Source: Pomphorhynchus laevis
Taxonomy: Eukaryota > Acanthocephala > Palaeacanthocephala > Echinorhynchida > Pomphorhynchidae
Assembly (NCBI GenBank): GCA_012934845.2
Contig: WNNJ02001245.1
Coordinates: forward strand, 27,644 to 91,643
Length of the DNA: 64,000 nucleotides
Reading direction: 5' to 3'
Shown here: piece by piece, positions 56,720-64,000 of the stretch
Layout: each line of letters opens with the position of its first letter
How positions within the stretch are numbered: position 1 is the first letter of the stretch
The notes under the pieces: model-generated
Seen by the model: only the letters and a program-made list of their open reading frames with translations
Database searches by the model: none
What the model was told of the DNA's origin: nothing
Position numbers and translations under genes: made by a program

Positions 56720-59685
56720 TAAAATAATCAATAAAAGAACGACGAACAAGGAATAATTTGTTCAATAAATTTTCGACGAACACACAAGATAAAGTGGAGA
56801 TATATTTAAATATTGTTCTAGATCTAATGATAAACGCAGTAGTGTTTGAAAATTTATTGAATAAGTTATTCTTTGTTCCATTCTTTTTAATTTATTATTA
56901 ATATATGCTGCTAAAAAATATACTGTTAAAAAATTTTCTTTTTCATGACTGTTTTTAATAACTATGTTCCTTTCATCTGAGTGGATAATATAGTTGCCAC
57001 TAGATTGTTAGTATTATTTTGTGATACAAATAAAGGCTTCTTGATTGATTGATATACCGACAAAATAACGTTACTTTTTTAGAAATTTGGCTGTATTTAA
57101 TGATTGATATTATAAAAATCTTTATATGGCGAGTCATCATCTAGAAAAAAATACACAAATTGTTTTTCAATCAATATTTCGGCTGTCCGAGCAGCCTTCT
57201 TCGAAGGATCTTAAATTACAATATTAGATAATGTATTAGTTATTTATCATTATTTTAAATAAATAGTCGTGGACCAACTTTGATTAATAATAAATTTGAA
57301 AAATTAAGAAAATTAAATGAGAGACGAGTGAAAGTGATAATCTGATTAAAAGTTATAATCTGATGTTTGTAGATGACCTTATTGGCTCAAAACGATGAAA
57401 AGTCATGTTGGCACCTGCTCAAAAATTATAACAATCCCATCATTTGATATATCAATATCTTTATATTTATCTTTATATATTTATTTTTAGTCATGTGCAT
57501 AATTGTAACAAAATAGCTTTATCTTATAAAATAATTTTTTCAAAATGTTTTTAATTCATAAATTTTATTTAATTTAAAATCTTTATTTTAAATTTTATCG
57601 TTATATAAATAATATAAAATATTATATAATTATTTATTATTTATAATTATTTATCTTTATTTTTAATTTATATATTGTAATTTATTTTTTATTTAAATGC
57701 GTATACTTAGTTAACTGATCTGATTATAAATAATATACATTCGTTATTTATTGTATCATTTGTAATAACAAAGTATTATCAGGCATGTGTCAGTCTTTGC
57801 AGTAATAAAAGCCAGATAATCTTTAAACATATCAAATCAATCACTCATAGTATGAGAGACACAGTCTGCCTATTTGTCTTAACGTTCTAATAACCACGTT
57901 CTTATTTTATAGTATCTTTCGAGTAAATTGTTTAGAGACATGTGTGATCAGCAGTTATGCTCATAGCTGCTCATGAATAATCGAGATTCAAATTTCACTC
58001 CAGAGATCAATATCTATGCGTAAAAAATAATGTCAACATAATGAATTTACGAAATTTATAGGTTAAAATCTAGGATAATTATTTAATATAATTATAAAAA
58101 AAATATAATTATATAATATAATTATTTTTAACGAAATTGTTTCAGATGAAAATTCATGAAAGATTTAAATTAGAAATATAATTACATCTATATGATAAAA
58201 TCGAATGGATAAAAGATTATGGTGTCATATTATCGATATTATCTACATATAAATAATGATATATAATGTAAATTATATCTTTTAAAAGTATAAATAATCC
58301 TAAATATAAATAGTTAATATATCTTCTCTATTTAAATTTTTATATTTTAAATATTAAGATTTACGTGTTTATTTTTGTTCTTTGCAAAAGTATGTGTATT
58401 ATATTGTAAAATGTATATTCTAATACGATAAAATATAACATTATTAGTGATATATAATTATATTATTAGTAACATAATTTATTATTTAACAATTATTATT
58501 TAACTTTCTATACAAGAGAAAGAAAATTTTCCAAAAATAAATTCTTAGACTTGCTAAACTTACCATTCGTTATATTTGCCGATTTATTTCGATATTAAAA
58601 TGCTGAACGCGTGAATAAGATAAACGCTGTTTTAAATTTATTATAATTTTGTTTATGGAAATGCGCAATTTACGGCTTTTATTTTATCATTTTCAACCTA
58701 TTGTTATCAAACAAATGCCACGATAATAGTCGTGAAAATCATCACTTTATTTCAAAAGTATTTTTGAGTTACAGCAAACAAATATCCTTGACAGACAACG
58801 CCAGAGAGCATTTTCCTCAATGACCTAAATAACGATATTGATATTCTTTTTCGCTCTTAGTGTTTGTTTAATTGTAAATGCTTTTTGATTTGATGTAAGA
58901 TAGCTTTGTTAACAAGTTCATATTGTTGGCAGATAATTGTATTCTGACGATTTTAACATAAGATTAACATCTAGATTAAAAGCTTTTATCCCAGTATTAT
59001 TAAGATGATTAACTATTAAAATTGATGCAGGTAAGATGAATATCAAAATCTTTCATTCGTGGTTTAATCATTTAAAATTTCATATCAAATAATCTTTTAA
59101 AAAACAATATTACCGTATATAATACACGTGGATATCTAGCAAGTGTTAGTCTCAAGAAAGCACTAACCAACATTTTTGTCAGCTTAGTGTCTCCCAAAAG
59201 AATCGAACTTCAAATTAGTGGTTTTTGTAATACACCTTTATCTTTAGCATGAAATTTTTATCGAGGTAAAACTGCATGCTCATTTCATATGGGATTCTTT
59301 ATATAAATGCGTTTATGTTGTTGAATCACTTTAATCAAAACCTTTGTATCTCTGTAAAGTAGAAAATTGTGATGTTTGCGACATATGCAATAAAAAAGAC
59401 CAAAAACGAAAATAATAATACGAAAAATAGTAATGACTGGGTAAACCTTACGCCATTTTAACATTAGGGAAATAAATCGATTTAAGTATCTGTTAAAGTT
59501 TAATCGCCTGATTAGAAAACTAATTAATAACTAAATAATCTAAACTACGATTTGCATTTGGGCTGGGAATATTAATATTTTGAGTGATAATCATTTGGCC
59601 GTACAATAAGAAGAGGTTGCAAATTAATTGACCTTTCGATCATTAAATGTAAACATCATCATAATAACAAGGGCACTAGTTATTT
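56720..59685. other. AT-rich region with Rep-1 and a PLE-like end
   Basis: Minus strand 57215-57160 reads cgaagaa, ggctg ctcgga cagcc, GAAA, a hammerhead-like stem II plus GAAA module typical of PLE ends. A Rep-1 piece lies at about 57590-57730. No exon is supported in the remaining sequence. Confidence 0.45.
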
Positions 59686-59687
59686 TT

Positions 59688-60036
59688 AAATATTTTGAGG
59701 GTTCAAATATTTTGAGGGTTTTAATATTTTGAGGGTTCTAATACTTTGAGGGTTCTAATATTTTGAGGTTCTAATATTTTGAGGGTTCTAATATTTTGAG
59801 GGTACTACTATTTATAGGAATCTAATATTTTTAGGTTCTAATATTTTTAGGTTCTAATATTTTGAGGGTTTTAATATTTTGAGGGTTCTGATAATTTGAG
59901 GATTCTAATATTTTGAGGGTTCTAATATTTTGACGGTACTAATATTTTGAGATTCTAATATCTTAAGGTTCTAACATTATGGGAGTTCTAGTATTTTTGG
60001 GTTCTAATATTTTAAGGGTTCTAATATTTTGAGGGT
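59688..60036. repeat. Minisatellite, ~18-bp ttctaatattttgaggg units
   Basis: About 19 imperfect units with consensus gttctaatattttgaggg. It ends abruptly at the first base of a truncated RT gene (ttgttcataactgtg), so the RT fragment inserted at the array edge or the array grew from the junction. Confidence 0.92.
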
Positions 60037-60590
60037 CTAATTGTTCATAACTGTGTAAAAAATAAATCTAAACAATATAAATATATGAAATATATGTTTC
60101 GATATATTGATGATATATGTGTATTTAACTCTAATAATTTTTATTCAATTGGTGAACAAATTTATCTAGGTATCCTTATTCTTAACAAAACCAATACTAA
60201 TGATAAAGAAGGTATATATCTAGATATGAACATCAAATTAGCATCAATTAAAACTATATTTAATTTATATCGTAAATATGGCATTAATAAACTTACAAAA
60301 AGAAACATTTTTGCATGAGCGTTCATTCATACCATATAATATAATTAAAATAATAATATTAAAAATAATCTAATTTATTAAATAATGAAATTAAAAGAAT
60401 TGCAACGATTTGTAACGATATTGACTTTCTTCGAAATCGTTTAATTTAATAGATGCATTTTAAACTACGTTACTATAAAAATATCATTAAACAGAAAATA
60501 GTAAAATATTTAAATCAACACAATATTATTAAAAAAATAAATTAAAAATCTTAATTGAAAATTTTTATTGATGGATTCGCTAGATAATCA
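60037..60590 (+). mobile_element. Penelope-like RT fragment, second PMGGN-type copy
   Basis: Homologous to 49790-50270: MKYMFRYIDDICVFNSNNFY, MNIKLASIKTIFNLYRKYG, then a decayed thumb (about 60395-60540). It starts further 3' than the 49630 copy, so it is a shorter 5' truncation. A few interruptions. Confidence 0.75.
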
Positions 60591-60785
60591 AATTTCATCA
60601 GAGGAAATGCGTTATTAGCATGTATTTGGTCCCTCTGCTATGTTAGGTCAAGGAATAAGGGGCTAAACCTTATAGCATAGCAGTTCCTCCTGATTACCTA
60701 TAATCCTTATTATGATGTATCGTATGTTATTTGTTGGTACATTCATTAAAATTGACTTTTATTTTAAATTTTAATTTTTATTTAA
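60570..60785 (-). repeat. Rep-1 copy after second PLE RT
   Basis: Same landmarks as 50276-50520: tagataatcaaatttcatca, ctgctatgtt...catagcagttcctcctgat, attgacttttattttaaatt. Confidence 0.65.
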
Positions 60786-60983
60786 AAAAAGAAAACACAT
60801 TAAGTTCTCGTGATGCATTACATGCTCTACATAGCAGCTCTTGTATCAAAAAATAGAATCAAGGAACTTAACAACGTTTTTATAAGATTAAGCATATATT
60901 TTTAAAATTATTTTAAATTTAATCTTTAGTTTAATTAACGCAAGCAACAGTATTATATTAAAATTAAAATTAACGTAAATTAC

Positions 60984-61164
60984 TTGTGCCGATATTCGTT
61001 CAAAATAGTTATAAGCACGTTGGAGATCTCCACGAGAAATTTTTATAATATTAAAAAGGCTTGGTACAACAGTTAATAAAACAATGTAAATCATGAGTGC
61101 ACGCAGATGATGAACGGCATAATAAAAGAGAAATTTTGCGTTTGATTGCAAATAGCCGACTCGG
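60984..61164 (-). CDS. Possible exon of a membrane protein
   Basis: A minus-strand frame of about 60 residues between an acceptor (ccaattcctctag before 61164) and a donor (gtaatt after 60984). It encodes RVGYLQSNAKFLFYYAVHHL, a hydrophobic helix (ALMIYIVLLTVVPSLFNII), then SRGDLQRAYNYFERISAQ. The composition is protein-like and contains one likely transmembrane segment. The acceptor lies at the edge of a Rep-1 copy. No family is recognised. Confidence 0.4.
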
Positions 61165-61450
61165 CTAGAGGAATTGGGCACAAAACCTTATAACATAGCA
61201 GTTCCTCCTGATGACCTTTAATCGTTATTCTGATATTTCGTTGATTTATATACAGTATAATATGAGTAGACTCAGTTATCTGACCTAATTTGTTATACTG
61301 ACAACTTATTATTGACCTGCGGACTTTGTTTTCCTGGTATAACCAATGTTATAAATACTGAAAATATGTATTAGTTATACCACATATATTTTTGATTTAT
61401 ATTACAAACTTAGACTCAGTTTTCTGATTTGAATTATATAAAAATAAACT
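61165..61450. repeat. Rep-1 pieces
   Basis: ataacatagcagttcctcct, gatgacctttaatcgttatt, gagtagactcagttatctga and aacttattattgacctgcgg are Rep-1 landmarks. They are broken up, with the terminal actcagtt word repeated at 61410. Confidence 0.6.
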
Positions 61451-61671
61451 ATTTGTATCTCTCGTATGGATAATATACTATATGTCTACCAAACATAGTC
61501 ACTGGCACACGAAAGTGATATTAGCAGAATTATAAAAATACTACCTCATTGGATTTAAGTCTTACACAACACTTAGTAGTTAATATTTATGTAATCAAAG
61601 ATCAATTTATGTAATCAAAGCTTTTTATAAGAAATTATCATTTTTGTACTTCTAAAATTCATTGTTTTTAT

Positions 61672-61883
61672 TTAAACAATGTCACTCTTCATCCAAGGTC
61701 TCCACAGGTCATTATTGTTAGCGATATTAGCAACTCGTGACCATCTTTCGTAGCTAAGATTTTCATCATTTGTTGTCCAATAGTCGTCGTTCAGAAATTG
61801 AGAATGGCAGCTATCCACTGAATTCGAATAAGAAATATCCAGACAATTCTTCCATGAAGTACAACTACAATTTCTATTCTGAA
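61672..61883 (-). CDS. Possible host last exon, unknown protein
   Basis: Strong acceptor (ctttatttttcag-like, tatttttcag) before 61883, open for 70 codons to a stop at 61672, with AATAAA overlapping just past the stop. Encodes QNRNCSCTSWKNCLDISYSN, DSCHSQFLNDDYWTTNDENL, SYERWSRVANIANNNDLWRP and WMKSDIV. It is rich in Asn, Ser, Cys and Trp and looks like a real terminal exon, but no family is recognised. It needs one base from an upstream exon beyond the region examined. Confidence 0.45.
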
Positions 61884-61889
61884 CTGAAA

Positions 61890-62600
61890 AATAAGATAAA
61901 TCCCAATTTGAATACAAAAATAGACTGCTATTTTAATAAGAAATTGTATTCGCAATTATTTTGAGAGTTATGTGAATTATAATTCTTTAATTTAGGAAAA
62001 TATCTTATTTTTACCTGAAAGAAATCAGTGCACTAGATTACGTGTTAGATTATAACGTGATTATTAACGTGATAGATTATAGGAAGGACCAAATAATTTA
62101 TTACAAATTAAAAGATCTTCAGAACTACCAGAAATAAGCTTTTTGGCCTTCCTGATAAAGGCGAGATCTATCGAAGATTTGCTTTGATATCTGTTGATTA
62201 AGTCCTAAAGTAAGAACTTTATGGTTTTCAATTTTATCTGAATTTATAACAAGAAGAGAGTAAATAGACTTATTCAATGATTATTCAGTAAATTTAAGTA
62301 CTTCTTTAATCTTTATGCTTCTATTTTTATTATTATTCTAAACTTCATCTTTAGTCTAATTCAACAGTTTTCAAAATGGGAGGCGCCTCCGCATGGGAGG
62401 AGCGAGCGATTGACAAGGAGCACCATTAAACTTTGATTCGTTTATATAACATATGTAGTACCAAAACATATGTAGTACAGTTCTGTTAATTGTATGTAAT
62501 AATAACAATTTTGTTTAGAAATGATGCTATCATTTCTTTAAAACTTGTCAAAATATAATATAAAATAACTGATTTATAATTTTAATACAATTTTTAATTT
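61890..62600. other. AT-rich region, nothing recognised
   Basis: One short GC-richer spot at 62380-62410 (gggaggcgcctccgcatggg) is noted. No gene or repeat is supported. Confidence 0.5.
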
Positions 62601-62604
62601 TTAC

Positions 62605-63885
62605 AATTTTTAATTGCACTGAATATCCTTCAGTGCAATTCGGGAGGTGCTTCTAACCTTACTTTTATCTGGTAGAGATGCAAATGTTATGGTCTTTCAG
62701 GAGACGAGGTCTATCCGTGTCCCCCAGGACATTACTCGATTTATCCCTAAGCATATATCCACCCACTTTACTCCGTATATAACCCCTCATCACTCCTCTT
62801 CTTCTCAAGTCTTTTAACCTTAGTTAAATGCTCCTTAAGGTCTTCCCTCTTTCTTAACTATTCTTGTCCAGCTCTATCTTGATTAGTTATATCACTTCGT
62901 AAGAACGGTAAACGCATCAGCATAGCCAATATTTATATACGGCCAGGAGAAATTCACAAGAACTGTGACCTCCTGGATCGTATATTAGGTAGTGGCTATG
63001 ACATGTTACTTGGTGACTTCAACGACAGAACTGGTTGTTGGCTTAATGCAGCAAACCGCAGAGCAAGGAACGACTATCTTATTCACAAACCACCATCCCC
63101 ACCTTTTATTGCTCAACAACTAATTCGCTCCTCGACATATTACTGCTACATAAGAAGTGGTTGTTGAAACCCATCTGTACTGAGCAGTCGCGCCAACAAC
63201 AGACCACCTCTCATGACCTAATTCGTTGGCGGTTAGAGGAAGATACGTTGCTTAGGAGAAGGTTCCACTTTGATCCCATCAGGGTGGCCTTCTTTCAAGC
63301 AGCTATCCAACTCTTCCGCTGGATTGGAAATAAGAGTGTGACCGAGTTTAATACCTACCTCTCTTCGCAAGCTACCGCGTTGCTCTCGACTACCTATAAA
63401 GCTCGTATATACAATCCCACTTCGACAAAACTCAATGTCCTAGCTAAAATGCTACAACTTCCTAATCTCTCTGTTTCCGCCAGACAAGCCCTCTCGAATG
63501 AATACTGGAGCACTAGATATAGGTTCCAGCTGAGCAGGGATAAGGCGAGCATCGCTCACTTTAACCCTTCTCAGTCTTCCTTTTGGAAGATATTCAAGAA
63601 GGAGAAGTTTGTCTGTTGGAAAGATAGAGCATTAGGTTGGATTGGTAGTATATGCATTGATAAAGTTTAGGAGGAGTCACTTTCCTTACATAATTATGGA
63701 GACACTAAACCACTTACATCTTATCGCGAGCTACCGCTTTGCTTTCCACTACCTATAAAAATCGCATATACAATCACACTCCAACAAAACTAAAGGTTCT
63801 CGCTAAAATGCTACATCTTCCCAATCTCTCTGTTTCCGTCAGATAGGCCCTCTCGAATGAATACTGGAGCTCTAGATATAGATTT
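62605..63885 (+). mobile_element. Jockey/R1-type LINE, third plus-strand copy, broken
   Basis: Starts in the endonuclease (ILQCNSGGAS, then DANVMVFQETRSI) and continues in broken frames (NGKRISIANIYIRPGEIHKN, LLGDFNDRTGCW). The long open linker at 63161-63670 follows (RFHFDPIRVAFFQAAIQLFR, STTYKARIYNPTSTKLNVLA). At 63706-63880 the middle of the linker (about 63360-63520) is present a second time, a partial duplication, after which (TA)n begins. The RT domain lies outside or is absent. Confidence 0.85.
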
Positions 63886-63929
63886 ATATTTATATAAATT
63901 ATAAATATAATATATTTATATACTAAATA

Positions 63930-63937
63930 TATAAATA

Positions 63938-63993
<56 letters not shown>

Positions 63994-64000
63994 ATATATA
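63930..64000. repeat. (TA)n microsatellite at window edge
   Basis: Nearly pure TA repeat running off the end of the window. Confidence 0.95.

Noticed and set aside
1-64000. CRISPR array, bacterial operons or prophage
   Set aside because: No spaced direct repeats of that type; spliced exons, SINEs and LINEs show that the DNA is eukaryotic.

Overview
The window is strongly AT-rich animal DNA, most likely from an invertebrate. Spliceosomal introns, tRNA-derived SINE copies, several LINE clades and Penelope-like elements (PLEs) all point that way. I cannot name the species. Mobile-element remnants dominate, and host genes appear only as small exons scattered between them.

Host genes. (1) A minus-strand gene, 44814-54172, gives eight exons whose splice phases fit together exactly (1290 nt, 429 residues). 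It is a D-serine dehydratase/D-threonine-aldolase-like enzyme of the alanine-racemase fold. (2) A second minus-strand gene runs from 38999 down to 15292. Its exons encode an all-helical, ARM/HEAT-like protein I do not recognise, and its introns hold LINEs, PLEs and satellites. (3) Two terminal-type exons at 60984-61883 (minus) and one weak exon at 8330-8483 (minus) are possible further genes.

Mobile elements. Two gag-plus-endonuclease-plus-RT LINEs of the Jockey/R1 type lie head to head (21.8-25.4 kb minus, 25.4-29.3 kb plus). Two more broken copies are at 30.3-31.5 and 62.6-63.9 kb. RTE-type LINE tails are at 29.6-30.1 and 40.8-41.7 kb, a Rex3-like LINE at 55.4-56.6 kb, and another LINE RT at 13.1-14.2 kb. 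At least three PLE types occur: a Penelope-type element with an inverted terminal copy (34.2-36.0 kb), a PLE tail at 4.4-5.3 kb, and an unusual RT with a PMGGN box at 33.6, 49.6 and 60.0 kb, with which a dispersed repeat (Rep-1) is associated. An old retroelement fossil is at 19.5-20.9 kb.

The most interesting layer is RNA. At 5.3-7.55 kb there are six tandem monomers of about 351 bp, each carrying a type I hammerhead ribozyme on the minus strand. One core is textbook-perfect and two are nearly so. The array is fused to PLE coding sequence, the layout expected of a metazoan retrozyme-like array. Further hammerhead-like cores occur in the Penelope termini, in a 280-bp palindrome at 16.6 kb, and in several PLE-like ends. 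Three dispersed elements (2.5, 7.6, 36.2 kb) hold all three hammerhead core strands with pairable helices but in a non-canonical strand order that would need a pseudoknot or a dimer. I regard these as the best candidate for something undescribed.
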